Assembly: GCF_015356855.1 (NCBI RefSeq)
Contig: NZ_ARXR01000002.1
Location: 144,701 to 208,700 of the forward strand
Reading direction: 5' to 3'
Length of the DNA stretch: 64,000 nt
From: Alloalcanivorax venustensis ISO4
GTDB taxonomy: Bacteria > Pseudomonadota > Gammaproteobacteria > Pseudomonadales > Alcanivoracaceae
Shown piece after piece: positions 44,558 through 54,945 of this stretch. The notes below the pieces were generated by a model. That model was given only the letters and a program-made list of their open reading frames with translations. It did not search any database and was not told the origin of the DNA. Numbering within the stretch: the stretch's first letter is position 1; the number at the start of each line of letters is the position of its first letter. Position numbers and translations under genes: made by a program.

Positions 44558-46327
44558 GTGCTTGGCTGGACCATCGATCAATGGCGCGCCGCCTACCGGA
44601 AAAAGAACGTCACTCCGGTATCGGCCATGAAAGCTCTTTCCGCTCAGCTGCAGGACAGCGAGCGGGCCCTCTGGATCCACCTGCTGGACGAGTCCAGCCT
44701 GCTGGCCCAGGCGGAGCGCCTGAGTGATCCCAGCCTGCCGCTGTACGGCGTGCCGTTCGCGGTCAAGGACAACATCGACGTGGGCAGCCTGCCCACCACC
44801 GCCGCCTGCCCCGCCTACACCTACACCGCCAAGGAAACCGCGCCGGCGGTGCAGGCGCTGCTCGACGCCGGCGCCATCCTGGTCGGCAAGACCAACCTGG
44901 ATCAGCTCGCCACCGGCCTGGTGGGGGTGCGCTCGCCCTACGGCGAAGTGCCCAACCCGTTTAACCCGGACTATATCTCCGGCGGCTCCAGCGCCGGTTC
45001 GGCGGCGGTGGTCTCGCTGGGCCTGGTACCGTTCGCCCTGGGCACCGACACCGCCGGCTCCGGCCGAGTGCCGGCGGCGTTTACCAACACCGTCGGCCTC
45101 AAGCCCACCAAGGGCAGCATGAGCACGCGCGGCGTGGTGCCCGCCTGCCGCACCCTGGACTGCATCAGCGTGTTCGCGCTGAGCGTGGAGGACGCCCAGA
45201 ACGTCTACGACCTGTTCCGCGGTTACGACGAACTGGACGGCTACGCCCGCCCGGCGCCGCAGCCGCTGCCCGCCGCCCTGCCGGAACGGCCGCGCCTGGG
45301 CATTCCCAAGGACACACCCTGGTTCGGCGACCAGCGCGCCGCCGCCGCCTGGCAGCGCCACCTGGAAGAGCTGGCGGAAATCGCCGAGCTGATTCCGCTG
45401 GATACCGGCGTGCTGCGCGAAACCGCCGAGCTGCTCTACCAGGGCCCCTGGGTCGCCGAACGCTACACCGTGGCCGAGCCGTTGCTGGAAAAAGACGCGC
45501 TGCTGCCGGTGATCCGCGATGTGATTCTACCCGCCAGAGACATGAGCGCCGCCGACGGCTTCCGCGCCCAGTACCGCCTGGCCGATCTGCGCCGCGAGGC
45601 CGATCAGCTGATGGCGAAGGTGGACGCCCTGGTGGTGCCCTCCACGCCGGGCATCCATACCCGCGCGGCGGTGGCCGAGGAACCGGTCAAGCTCAACAGC
45701 CAGCTCGGCACCTGGACCAACTTCGTCAACCTGCTGGATATGTGCGCCCTGGCCCTGCCCGGCGGCTTCCGCGACGACGGCCTGCCGGTGGGCGTCACCC
45801 TGATCGGCGGCGCCTGGCAGGACGGCGCCCTGGCCGAGTTCGGCCGCCGCTGGCAGCGCCACCGCCCCTGGAAGGCCGGCGCCACCGACAACGCCCTGCC
45901 CGTCCCGGCGGAGCCGGAAGCCGGCAGCGACGACGGCATGGTCACCGTGGCGGTGGTGGGCGCTCACCTCACCGGCATGCCGCTCAATCACCAGCTCACC
46001 GACCGCGGCGCCGTGCTGCTGGAAAGCACCCGAACCGCGCCCTGCTACCGGCTCTACGCCCTGGCCAACACCACGCCGCCCAAGCCCGGGCTGATCAAGG
46101 GCGCCGACGGCGCCGCCATCGAAATCGAACTGTGGAAGCTGCCGGTCAGCGAATTCGGAAGCTTCGTGGCGCTGATCCCGGCACCGCTGGGCATCGGCAC
46201 GCTGGAAACCGAGGACGGCCGTCAGGTGAAAGGCTTCATCTGCGAAGGCTGGGCCATCGACGACGCCACCGACATAACCGCCCTTGGGGGGTGGAGGCAC
46301 TACATAAGAGGTTTGAGCAATGCATAA
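44558..46327 (+). CDS. atzF: Allophanate hydrolase (AtzF/DUR1 type)
   Basis: A 589-residue enzyme that hydrolyses allophanate to two ammonia and two CO2, the second step of the ATP-dependent urea amidolyase pathway. The N-terminal amidase domain has the full Ser-cisSer-Lys triad: K70 (PFAVKDN), S145 (SGGSSAGSA) and S168 (DTAGSGR). The C-terminal domain (about 470-589) is the AtzF-type domain for decarboxylation of the N-carboxyurea product. Start is GTG with GAGG 9 bases upstream. It overlaps the urea carboxylase gene by 8 bases. Confidence 0.94.
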   Translation: MLGWTIDQWRAAYRKKNVTPVSAMKALSAQLQDSERALWIHLLDESSLLAQAERLSDPSLPLYGVPFAVKDNIDVGSLPTTAACPAYTYTAKETAPAVQALLDAGAILVGKTNLDQLATGLVGVRSPYGEVPNPFNPDYISGGSSAGSAAVVSLGLVPFALGTDTAGSGRVPAAFTNTVGLKPTKGSMSTRGVVPACRTLDCISVFALSVEDAQNVYDLFRGYDELDGYARPAPQPLPAALPERPRLGIPKDTPWFGDQRAAAAWQRHLEELAEIAELIPLDTGVLRETAELLYQGPWVAERYTVAEPLLEKDALLPVIRDVILPARDMSAADGFRAQYRLADLRREADQLMAKVDALVVPSTPGIHTRAAVAEEPVKLNSQLGTWTNFVNLLDMCALALPGGFRDDGLPVGVTLIGGAWQDGALAEFGRRWQRHRPWKAGATDNALPVPAEPEAGSDDGMVTVAVVGAHLTGMPLNHQLTDRGAVLLESTRTAPCYRLYALANTTPPKPGLIKGADGAAIEIELWKLPVSEFGSFVALIPAPLGIGTLETEDGRQVKGFICEGWAIDDATDITALGGWRHYIRGLSNA

Positions 46328-49300
46328 AAAAGGGCTGAGCAAAGTTCTGATCGCCAACCGGGGGGAGATCGCGGTACGCATCTGCCGCACGCTCAAGGAA
46401 ATGGGCATCGCCTCGGTGGCGGTGTACTCCGACGCGGACCGCAACAGCCAGCACGTCGGCGCCGCCGACGAAGCGGTGGCGCTGGGCGGCCAGACCGCCG
46501 CCGAGAGTTACCTGCGCAGCGAGCTGATTCTGCAGGCCGCCAAGGACACCGGCGCCCAGGGCATCATCCCCGGCTACGGCTTTCTGTCCGAGAACGCGGA
46601 CTTCGCCGAAGCCTGCGCGGAAGCCGGCATCCGGTTTATCGGCCCGACCCCGGACCAGCTGCGCCGCTTCGGCCTCAAGCACGAAGCGCGCGCCCTGGCG
46701 GAAGCCGCCGGCGTGCCGCTGGCGCCGGGCACCGGCCTGCTGCAAAGCCTGGACGAAGCGAAAAGCGCCGCCGCCGAAATCGGCTATCCCATCATGCTGA
46801 AGAGCACCGCCGGCGGCGGCGGCATTGGCCTGAGCCGCTGCAACAACGAACAGCAACTGGTGGACGCCTTTGAATCGGTGAAGCGCATGGGGGAAAACTT
46901 TTTCTCCGACAGCGGCGTCTTCATCGAACGCTTCGTGGCCCGCGCCCGCCATGTGGAAGTGCAGATCTTCGGCGACGGTAACGGCAAGGTGCTGGCCCTG
47001 GGCGAGCGCGAGTGCTCCCTGCAGCGCCGCAACCAGAAAGTGGTGGAAGAAACCCCGGCCCCCAACCTGCCCCAGGCCACCCGGGAACAACTGCACGCCA
47101 GCGCCGTGCGCCTGGGCGAGTCGGTGAATTATCAGTCCGCCGGCACCGTGGAATACATCTACGACGACGAGCGCGACGAATTCTATTTCCTGGAAGTGAA
47201 TACCCGCCTGCAGGTGGAGCACGGCGTCACCGAGGCGGTGTTCGGCGTCGACCTGGTGGCGTGGATGGTGATGCTGGCCGGCGGCGAAACCCCGCCCCTG
47301 GACGCCAACTACCAGAGCCGTGGCCACGCCATGGAAGTGCGCATCTACGCGGAAGACGCGCTCAAGGACTTCCAACCCAGCCCGGGTGAGCTCACGGAAG
47401 TCTCATTCCCTGAGGACATCCGCCTGGACGGCTGGGTGGACACCGGTACCCAGGTCAGCCCGCACTACGACCCGATGCTCGCCAAGGTGATCGTGCACGG
47501 CGACGACCGCCCGGCGGCGCTGAAGAAGATGCAGGACGCGCTGGCCGCCACGCGCCTGTCCGGCATCGCCACCAACCTGGATTATCTGCGCCGCATTCTG
47601 ATCGACCCCAAGGTGGTGGAAGGCAAGGTCTCCACCCGCTACCTGGAAAGCTTTCAATACACCCCCACTGCCTTCGAGGTGGTGGAACCGGGCACCTACA
47701 CCACCGTACAGGACTACCCCGGCCGCGCCGGCTATTGGGACATCGGCGTGCCGCCGTCCGGGCCCATGGACGACTACGCGTTCCGGCTCGGCAACCGCAT
47801 CGTCGGCAACCACGCCAGCGCCGCCGGCCTGGAAACCACTCTTGTTGGTCCCACCCTGCGGTTTCATAGCAACACCGTGGTGGCGCTCACCGGCGCTGTC
47901 TGCGACGCGGCCCTCGACGGCGAGCCGGTGTCGATGTGGCAGCCGGTGGCGGTGAAAGCCGGCCAGACACTCGCCACCGGCAAGGCGTCCAGCGGCTGCC
48001 GCACCTACATCGCGGTGCGCAACGGCATCGACGTGCCCGACTACCTGGGCAGTAAATCCACTTTTGTGCTCGGACAATTCGGCGGCCACGGCGGCCGCAC
48101 CCTGCGCAAGGGCGACGTGCTGTCGATCTGCCAGCCACAGCTGGCCGGCTGCCCCACCCCGGCGCCGGACCATGAACCCGCGCCGGCACCGGAATCGATG
48201 ATTCCGGACTATCCGCAGCAATGGGACATTAAAGTGCTGTACGGCCCCCATGGGGCGCCGGACTTCTTCACCGAGGACGCCATCGAACAGTTCTTCCAGG
48301 CCGACTGGCAGGGGCACTACAACTCCAACCGCCTGGGCATCCGCCTGGTGGGCCCCAAACCGAGCTGGGCACGCACCGACGGCGGCGAAGCCGGGCTGCA
48401 CCCGTCCAACCTGCACGACAACGAATACGCCATCGGCTCGATCAACTTCACCGGCGACTTCCCGGTGATCCTTACCAAGGACGGCCCCAGCCTGGGCGGC
48501 TTCGTCTGCCCGGTGACCATCGCCAAGGCGGAGCTGTGGAAAGTCGGCCAGCTTAAGCCCGGCGACAGCATCCGCTTCACGCCGGTGGCGTTCGCCGAGG
48601 CGCTGGCACTGGAACAGGCCCAGGACGCCGCCGTGGAAAAACTGGCGCCAGTACCGGTGGTATCACCGGATCTGCACGATGCGACCGATCCTGCCTTTAC
48701 CTCCGCCACCATGGTCGCCGAGCTGGACGCGAACGGCCATGTGCCGCGCATCACGTACCGCCAGGCCGGCGACAAATACATTCTCATTGAGTACGGCGAC
48801 AACGTGCTCGACCTGGCCCTGCGGCTTCGCGTGCACGCGCTGATGGAAAACCTCAAGGCCGAGCCGGTGCCCGGCATTCTGGAACTGTCCCCCGGTGTGC
48901 GCAGCCTGCAGGTGCACTACGACTCCCGGCTGATCGGCCAGGCCAATCTAGTGACCGCCCTGCTCGAACGCGAGAAAGCCATCGGCTCCGTGGACGACAT
49001 GGCAGTGCGCTCGCGAGTGCTGCACCTGCCGCTGGCGTTCGAGGACAGCGCCACCCTGGACGCGGTGCAACGCTACCAGGAAACCATCCGCTCGGACGCG
49101 CCCTGGCTGCCCAACAACGTGGAATTCATCCGCCGCATCAACGGCCTGGACAGCACCGAGCAGGTCAAGGACATCGTGTTCAAGGCCAGCTACATGGTGC
49201 TGGGCCTGGGCGACGTCTACCTGGGCGCGCCCTGCGCCGTGCCGGTGGACCCGCGCCACCGGCTGATGACCTCCAAGTACAACCCGGCGCGCACCTACAC

Positions 49301-49958
49301 CGCCGAGGGCACGGTGGGTATTGGCGGCGTTTACATGTGCATCTACGGCATGGACTCGCCGGGCGGCTATCAGTTGATCGGCCGCACCCTGCCGATCTGG
49401 AACAAGCATCTTAAAAACCGCCAGTTCCAGCCCGGCGAGCCCTGGCTGCTGCGCTTCTTCGACCAGGTGCGCTACTACCCGGTCAGCGAAGCGGAACTGG
49501 CGGGCATGCGCGACGCCTTCCGCGAAGGGCGCCTGGAAGTGGAGATCACCGAGGAGACCTTCAACCTGGCCGAGCATCGCCGCTTCCTGGAAAGCATCGA
49601 GCCGGAAATGGAAGCCTTCCGCGAGCACCAGCAGGCCGCCTACCGGGACGAAGTCACCCGCTGGCAGAACGAAGACGAACAGATCGAATCCGCCTTGATG
49701 GGCAGCAAAGCCGACATCGGCGAGGTGGACGGCCATCTGGTCAGCGCGGAAATCAGCGGCAACGTCTGGAAGCTGCTGGTGGAAGAAGGCGCCAGCGTGG
49801 AAGCCGGCCAGACCCTGGTAATCGTCGAAGCCATGAAGATGGAGTTCGAGATCACGGCCAACGTCGCCGGCACCGTCACCGGGCTGCACTGCAAACCCGG
49901 CACCGTGATCAACGCCGGCGACCCGGTGGTAGTGATCGACACGGAGAGCGCGGCATGA
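46320..49958 (+). CDS. uca: Urea carboxylase (biotin-dependent)
   Basis: A 1212-residue enzyme that carboxylates urea to allophanate using ATP, bicarbonate and biotin. It has a biotin-carboxylase/ATP-grasp region (about 1-450; AGGGGIGLSR P-loop and HVEVQIFGDG), then the KipA/KipI-type carboxyltransferase halves (about 460-1070; PPSGPMDDYAFRLGN marks the first), a linker and a biotinyl domain (about 1130-1212) with the biotinylated Lys in EAMKMEF. No urea-carboxylase-associated (DUF1989-type) genes accompany it. Translation is coupled to atzF upstream and gntR downstream (ATGA). Confidence 0.95.
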   Translation: MHKKGLSKVLIANRGEIAVRICRTLKEMGIASVAVYSDADRNSQHVGAADEAVALGGQTAAESYLRSELILQAAKDTGAQGIIPGYGFLSENADFAEACAEAGIRFIGPTPDQLRRFGLKHEARALAEAAGVPLAPGTGLLQSLDEAKSAAAEIGYPIMLKSTAGGGGIGLSRCNNEQQLVDAFESVKRMGENFFSDSGVFIERFVARARHVEVQIFGDGNGKVLALGERECSLQRRNQKVVEETPAPNLPQATREQLHASAVRLGESVNYQSAGTVEYIYDDERDEFYFLEVNTRLQVEHGVTEAVFGVDLVAWMVMLAGGETPPLDANYQSRGHAMEVRIYAEDALKDFQPSPGELTEVSFPEDIRLDGWVDTGTQVSPHYDPMLAKVIVHGDDRPAALKKMQDALAATRLSGIATNLDYLRRILIDPKVVEGKVSTRYLESFQYTPTAFEVVEPGTYTTVQDYPGRAGYWDIGVPPSGPMDDYAFRLGNRIVGNHASAAGLETTLVGPTLRFHSNTVVALTGAVCDAALDGEPVSMWQPVAVKAGQTLATGKASSGCRTYIAVRNGIDVPDYLGSKSTFVLGQFGGHGGRTLRKGDVLSICQPQLAGCPTPAPDHEPAPAPESMIPDYPQQWDIKVLYGPHGAPDFFTEDAIEQFFQADWQGHYNSNRLGIRLVGPKPSWARTDGGEAGLHPSNLHDNEYAIGSINFTGDFPVILTKDGPSLGGFVCPVTIAKAELWKVGQLKPGDSIRFTPVAFAEALALEQAQDAAVEKLAPVPVVSPDLHDATDPAFTSATMVAELDANGHVPRITYRQAGDKYILIEYGDNVLDLALRLRVHALMENLKAEPVPGILELSPGVRSLQVHYDSRLIGQANLVTALLEREKAIGSVDDMAVRSRVLHLPLAFEDSATLDAVQRYQETIRSDAPWLPNNVEFIRRINGLDSTEQVKDIVFKASYMVLGLGDVYLGAPCAVPVDPRHRLMTSKYNPARTYTAEGTVGIGGVYMCIYGMDSPGGYQLIGRTLPIWNKHLKNRQFQPGEPWLLRFFDQVRYYPVSEAELAGMRDAFREGRLEVEITEETFNLAEHRRFLESIEPEMEAFREHQQAAYRDEVTRWQNEDEQIESALMGSKADIGEVDGHLVSAEISGNVWKLLVEEGASVEAGQTLVIVEAMKMEFEITANVAGTVTGLHCKPGTVINAGDPVVVIDTESAA

Positions 49959-50677
49959 AGATCGGGCTCAAGGGCGGCCGCGGCGAGAACCTGGCCGAGC
50001 GCATCTACCGGCAATTGAAGAAAGACATCTTCGATTTCCGGCTGCTGCCCGGCGACCGGTTCAGCGAAAACGAGATCGCCGAGCGCATGGGCGCCTCACG
50101 CACCCCGGTCCGCGAAGCCCTGTTCCGCCTGGAGCGGGAAACCTATGTGCAGGTGCTGCAGCGCAGCGGCTGGCAGGTGAAACCGTTCGACTTCGACTAT
50201 TTCGAAGAGCTCTACGACGTGCGCACCGTGCTGGAATGCGCGGCGGTGCGCCGGCTGTGCGACCTGCAGCAGCCGGAAATCCTGCTCGAGGACCTGATGC
50301 GCATCTGGCGGGTCCCGCCCGCCGAGCGGCTGCGCGATGTCAGCACCCTGTCTGGCCTGGACGAGCGTTTCCACGAAACCCTGGTGGAGGCCGCCGGCAA
50401 CACCGAGATGGCGCGCATCCACCACGACCTCACCGAACGGCTGCGCATTATCCGCCGGCTGGATTTCACCAAGCCGCCGCGCGTCGACGCCACCTACGAC
50501 GAACATGGCCGCATTCTCGACGCCATTGCCCATCACCGCACCGAGCAGGCGCTGATGATGCTCAAGGCGCACATCGAGACCAGCCGCAACGAAGTCAGAA
50601 AAATCACGCTGCACATGCTGCATGAAGCGCGTGCCAAGGGCCGCGAGCCCGAAGCCGCCAATAATAATTTCCAGTGA
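49955..50677 (+). CDS. GntR-family (FCD subfamily) transcriptional regulator
   Basis: A 240-residue regulator with an N-terminal winged helix (about 12-75; LPGDRFSENEIAERMGASRTPVREAL) and a C-terminal all-helical FCD ligand domain (about 90-225) with acidic and His metal-site residues (DERFHETL; H near 205). The start overlaps the urea carboxylase stop by 4 bases. Its place inside the urea operon suggests it senses an intermediate such as allophanate or urea and tunes the operon, in addition to the sigma-54 promoter. Confidence 0.88.
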   Translation: MKIGLKGGRGENLAERIYRQLKKDIFDFRLLPGDRFSENEIAERMGASRTPVREALFRLERETYVQVLQRSGWQVKPFDFDYFEELYDVRTVLECAAVRRLCDLQQPEILLEDLMRIWRVPPAERLRDVSTLSGLDERFHETLVEAAGNTEMARIHHDLTERLRIIRRLDFTKPPRVDATYDEHGRILDAIAHHRTEQALMMLKAHIETSRNEVRKITLHMLHEARAKGREPEAANNNFQ

Positions 50678-50719
50678 GACCTAACCATTTACGGATCGGA
50701 AAACAGAAAGGGGAACACC

Positions 50720-52021
50720 ATGAAGACCAAAAAGCTCAGTCTTAAACGTCTGGCCCAGGCGGGCATCGCCGCCGGCGCCATTTCCTACAGCGGCCTGGTA
50801 ATGGCCGCGGACACCATCAAGGTGGGTGTGCTGCACTCGCTGTCCGGCACCATGGCGATCAGTGAGTCGACACTGAAAGACACCGTGCTGATGATGATCG
50901 AAAAGCAGAACGAAAAAGGCGGTGTCATGGGCAAGAAGCTGGAGCCGGTGGTGGTGGACCCCGCCTCCGACTGGCCGCTGTTCGCGGAGAAAGCCCGCCA
51001 GCTGATCACCCAGGACAAAGTCGACGTGATCTTCGGCTGTTGGACCTCGGTATCCCGTAAGTCCGTGCTGCCGGTGGTGGAAGAACTCAACGGCCTGCTG
51101 TTCTACCCGGTGCAGTACGAAGGCGAGGAATCTTCCAAGAACGTCTTCTACACCGGCGCCGCGCCCAACCAGCAGGCGATCCCGGCGGTGGACTACCTGC
51201 TCGACGACCTGGGCATAGAACGCTTCGTGCTCGCCGGCACCGACTACGTCTACCCGCGCACCACCAACAAGATCCTCGAGGCCTACCTGCAGTCCAAGGG
51301 CATCGCCGAGGACGACATCATGATCAACTACACCCCGTTCGGTCACTCCGACTGGCAGTCGATCGTGTCGCGCATCAAGGAGTTCGGCGGCGAAGGCAAG
51401 AAGACCGCCGTGGTCTCCACCATCAACGGCGACGCCAACGTGCCCTTCTACAAAGAGCTCTCCAACCAGGGCATGGACGCGTCCGACATTCCGGTAATCG
51501 CCTTCTCCGTGGGCGAGCAGGAACTGTCCGGCATCAACACCGGCCCGCTGGTCGGCCACCTGGCCGCCTGGAACTACTTCCAGAGCGTCTACACCCCGGA
51601 GAACAACCAGTTCATCGAGCAGTGGCACGACTACATCGGCGATGACGACCGCGTCACCAACGACCCCATGGAAGCCACCTACATCGGCTTCAACATGTGG
51701 GTGAAAGCGGTGGAGAAAGCCAAGTCCACCGACACCGACAAAGTCGCCAAGGCGATGATCGGCGTGGAAACCCCCAACCTCACCGGCGGCACCGCGGTGA
51801 TGAACAAGAACCACCACCTCTCCAAGCCGGTGCTGATCGGTGAAATCCAGGACAACGGTCAGTTCGCGGTGGTCTCGCAGACCGACGGCGTGGTGCCCGG
51901 CGACGCCTGGTCCGACTACCTGCCCGACTCCAAAAACCTGATCGCCGACTGGACCGACCCGGTCAACTGCGGCAACTACAACACCAAAACCAAAACCTGC
52001 GGCGGCCAGACCGCCCAGTAA
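50720..52021 (+). CDS. urtA: Urea ABC transporter, substrate-binding protein UrtA
   Basis: A 433-residue periplasmic binding protein of the branched-chain-amino-acid/amide type. It has a signal peptide (1-30, ...GLVMA) and a mature chain with UrtA landmarks: VGVLHSLSGTMAISES, FGCWTSVSRKSVLPVVE, and LFYPVQYEGEESSKNVFYTG. A strong AAAGGGG ribosome site and a 42-base gap after gntR. It binds urea with high affinity and delivers it to UrtBC. Confidence 0.96.
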   Translation: MKTKKLSLKRLAQAGIAAGAISYSGLVMAADTIKVGVLHSLSGTMAISESTLKDTVLMMIEKQNEKGGVMGKKLEPVVVDPASDWPLFAEKARQLITQDKVDVIFGCWTSVSRKSVLPVVEELNGLLFYPVQYEGEESSKNVFYTGAAPNQQAIPAVDYLLDDLGIERFVLAGTDYVYPRTTNKILEAYLQSKGIAEDDIMINYTPFGHSDWQSIVSRIKEFGGEGKKTAVVSTINGDANVPFYKELSNQGMDASDIPVIAFSVGEQELSGINTGPLVGHLAAWNYFQSVYTPENNQFIEQWHDYIGDDDRVTNDPMEATYIGFNMWVKAVEKAKSTDTDKVAKAMIGVETPNLTGGTAVMNKNHHLSKPVLIGEIQDNGQFAVVSQTDGVVPGDAWSDYLPDSKNLIADWTDPVNCGNYNTKTKTCGGQTAQ

Positions 52022-52105
52022 GCCGCGGGTCACCCCCGCTCGGCGGGCCGGTGCGCCGGCCCGCCTTTATCTCCGCGAAGGCCAGGACCAAACCGAGGGA
52101 CCACC

Positions 52106-53806
52106 ATGCCAAGGGTTCTACTACTGATTTTTATGCTACTCGGCGCGAGCGGTACGGCGGTGGCGCAAACCAGCGCCGCGCCGGCCGATGACGCCGGGCA
52201 GACCACGATGGCGTCGCCCGAGGGCGAAGACCGCCCATCGGAGTCGGTGGCGCCCGGCGTTTCCAAGGAGGAAGCGCTGCGAACGTCATTGGCGAAGTTC
52301 AAGAGCCGCGATTTCGATGTCAAAGCCGAAGCCATTGAGACCATCGCCCGCTCCGGCCACGAGCGCGGCGAAGCGCTGCTGCAGGCCCTGCTCGACCGCG
52401 AGTTGCTGCACGACCTGGCCGGCGACCGCATTGTGCTGGGCAAACAGAGCGAACAGGGCTGGGCCCTGCGCGACCCGATCAGCGAAGAGGACGTGGGCAG
52501 CGCCGAGGCGCGCGCCGCGCGACCGGTGATCATCAACAACCGGCTGCGCCAGCAGATCCGAGATCTGAAATCGGTCACCGCGCTGGCCAACCCCAATCCG
52601 CTCGCCCGCCGGGAAGCGGCCCAGCGCCTGGTCGGCAACACCGACCCGGTGGTGCTGGACGCGCTGCGCGCCCGCCAGGCGGAAGAGGCCAACCCGCTGG
52701 TCAAGGGCGTCATCGACACGGCCCTGAACATCGCCGTGCTGCGCGACCCGGCCAGCCAGCTCAACGAGCGCCTGAACGCCATCGACGCGGTCGCCGGCAG
52801 CCTGGAGCCGGCGGTGCGCAACGTGCTGCGCGACCGCCTGGCGCAGAGCGACGCCGCCGCCGAACGCAACGCCGCCGACCGCGCACTGAAGAAAATCGAC
52901 CTGCGCACCGAACGCTACGAAACCGCCGACACCCTTTTCTTCGGGCTCAGCCTGGGCTCAGTGCTGCTGCTGGCCGCCATCGGCCTGGCCATCACCTTCG
53001 GCGTCATGGGTGTGATCAACATGGCCCACGGCGAGCTGATCATGCTGGGCGCCTACACTACCTTCGTGGTGCAGCAGATTTTTCCCGACGGCCACGAGTG
53101 GTCGCTGCTGGTGGCGCTGCCCGCCGCCTTCCTGGTGTCCGCCGTCGTCGGCATCGTCATCGAGCGCGGCGTGATCCGTTTTCTGTACGGACGGCCGCTG
53201 GAGACCCTGCTCGCCACCTTCGGCGTCAGCCTGATTCTGCAGCAGGCGGTGCGGGTGATTTTCTCGCCGCTCAACCGCAGCGTGGTGACGCCGGAATGGA
53301 TGAGCGGCGCCCTGCAGATCAACCCGATCTTCTCGCTCACCTATAACCGGCTCTACATCATCGTGTTCGCGCTGATCGTGTTCTTCGCCCTGCAACTGGT
53401 GCTGAAGAAAACCCGCCTCGGCCTGCAGGTGCGCGCGGTCAGCCAGAACCGGGGCACCGCCCGCGCCATGGGCATCCGCAGCGAACGGGTCAACGCGCTC
53501 ACCTTCGGCCTGGGCTCCGGCATCGCCGGTATCGCCGGGGTGGCGCTGGCGCAGCTCACCAACGTCGGCCCCAACCTGGGCCATGCCTACATCATCGACT
53601 CCTTCATGGTGGTGGTGTTCGGCGGCGTCGGGAACCTGTGGGGCACGCTCACCGCCGCCTTCAGCCTGGGCATCGCCAACAAGATCATCGAGCCCATGGC
53701 CGGCGCCGTGCTGGCCAAAATCATGGTGCTGGTGTTCATCATCCTGTTCATTCAACGCAAACCGCGCGGGCTGTTCCCGCAGCGCGGCCGGGCCGCGGAG
53801 GAATAA
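52106..53806 (+). CDS. urtB: Urea ABC transporter permease UrtB
   Basis: A 566-residue protein. A signal peptide and an N-terminal periplasmic helical region (about 25-270, EALRTSLAKFKSRDFDVKAEA and later HEAT-like repeats), usual for UrtB, precede a LivH-type permease with about eight helices (from about 275, FFGLSLGSVLLLAAIGLAITFGV onward; GRPLETLLATFGVSLILQQA). It forms the channel with UrtC. Its stop overlaps the urtC start by one base (TAATG). Confidence 0.94.
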   Translation: MPRVLLLIFMLLGASGTAVAQTSAAPADDAGQTTMASPEGEDRPSESVAPGVSKEEALRTSLAKFKSRDFDVKAEAIETIARSGHERGEALLQALLDRELLHDLAGDRIVLGKQSEQGWALRDPISEEDVGSAEARAARPVIINNRLRQQIRDLKSVTALANPNPLARREAAQRLVGNTDPVVLDALRARQAEEANPLVKGVIDTALNIAVLRDPASQLNERLNAIDAVAGSLEPAVRNVLRDRLAQSDAAAERNAADRALKKIDLRTERYETADTLFFGLSLGSVLLLAAIGLAITFGVMGVINMAHGELIMLGAYTTFVVQQIFPDGHEWSLLVALPAAFLVSAVVGIVIERGVIRFLYGRPLETLLATFGVSLILQQAVRVIFSPLNRSVVTPEWMSGALQINPIFSLTYNRLYIIVFALIVFFALQLVLKKTRLGLQVRAVSQNRGTARAMGIRSERVNALTFGLGSGIAGIAGVALAQLTNVGPNLGHAYIIDSFMVVVFGGVGNLWGTLTAAFSLGIANKIIEPMAGAVLAKIMVLVFIILFIQRKPRGLFPQRGRAAEE

Positions 53807-54945
53807 TGCGACATTCGGATCTCACCACCGCGCTCACCGACCGCACCGCCAAGACCTTCCTGGGCATTCTGTTCGGGGCGGTCCTCATCGTCGCCCTGCT
53901 CAACCTGCTGGTGCCGGCGGAATCCGGTCTGCACGTGAGCAGCTATACCGTCAGCCTGCTGGGCAAGTACCTATGCTACGCCCTGCTCGCGCTGGCGCTG
54001 GACCTGGTGTGGGGCTACTGCGGCATCCTCAGCCTCGGCCACGGCGCCTTCTTCGCCCTGGGCGGCTACGCCATGGGCATGTACCTGATGCGCCAGATCG
54101 GCGACCGGGGCGTCTACGGCCACCCCACGCTGCCGGACTTCATGGTGTTCCTTAACTGGGAGGAGCTGCCCTGGTACTGGCACGGCTTCGACAGCTTCGG
54201 CTTCGCCATGCTGATGGTGGCACTGGTGCCCGGCGTGCTGGCGTTCGTGTTCGGCTGGCTGGCGTTCCGCTCGCGGGTCACCGGCGTCTATCTGTCGATC
54301 ATCACCCAGGCGCTCACCTACGCGCTGATGCTGGCGTTCTTCCGCAACGAGCTGGGCTTCGGCGGCAACAACGGCCTCACCGACTTCAAGGACATCCTCG
54401 GCTTCTCGCTGCGCGAGGACAGCACCCGGGTGGCGCTGCTGGTCGCCTCGGCGGTGGCCCTGGGCGGCGCCTTCGTGCTCAGCCGCTGGATCACCGGCAC
54501 CCGCCTGGGCCGCACCGTGATGGCGGTGCGCGACGCGGAATCCCGCGCCCGCTTCCTGGGCTACCGCACCGAGCACTACAAGCTGTGGATCTTCACCGTC
54601 AGCGCGATACTCGCCGGCATCGCCGGGGCGCTCTATGTGCCCCAGGTGGGCATCATCAACCCCGGCGAATTCTCGCCGCTCAACTCCATCGAGCTGGTGG
54701 TGTGGGTGGCCGTGGGCGGCCGCGCCACGCTCTACGGCGCGGTGATCGGCGCCATCCTGGTGAACTACGGCAAGACCGTGTTCACCGGCGTAATGCCGGA
54801 AGCCTGGCTGTTCGCCCTGGGCGGCCTGTTCGTGGCGGTCACCGTGTTCCTGCCCCAGGGGCTGGTGGGCCTGGCCAAGAGCCTGCTCAAACGCAAACGG
54901 CAACCCGACGCCACCGATAAGGAGGCCGACCATGAGCCTGCGTGA
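53806..54945 (+). CDS. urtC: Urea ABC transporter permease UrtC
   Basis: A 379-residue LivM-type permease with about ten hydrophobic helices and landmarks LDLVWGYCGILSLGHGAFFALGGYAMG (about 65-90) and FGGNNGLTDFKDILGF (about 182-197). I chose ATG at 53806, overlapping the urtB stop; the frame is open further upstream but inside urtB. The end overlaps urtD by 14 bases. Confidence 0.95.
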   Translation: MRHSDLTTALTDRTAKTFLGILFGAVLIVALLNLLVPAESGLHVSSYTVSLLGKYLCYALLALALDLVWGYCGILSLGHGAFFALGGYAMGMYLMRQIGDRGVYGHPTLPDFMVFLNWEELPWYWHGFDSFGFAMLMVALVPGVLAFVFGWLAFRSRVTGVYLSIITQALTYALMLAFFRNELGFGGNNGLTDFKDILGFSLREDSTRVALLVASAVALGGAFVLSRWITGTRLGRTVMAVRDAESRARFLGYRTEHYKLWIFTVSAILAGIAGALYVPQVGIINPGEFSPLNSIELVVWVAVGGRATLYGAVIGAILVNYGKTVFTGVMPEAWLFALGGLFVAVTVFLPQGLVGLAKSLLKRKRQPDATDKEADHEPA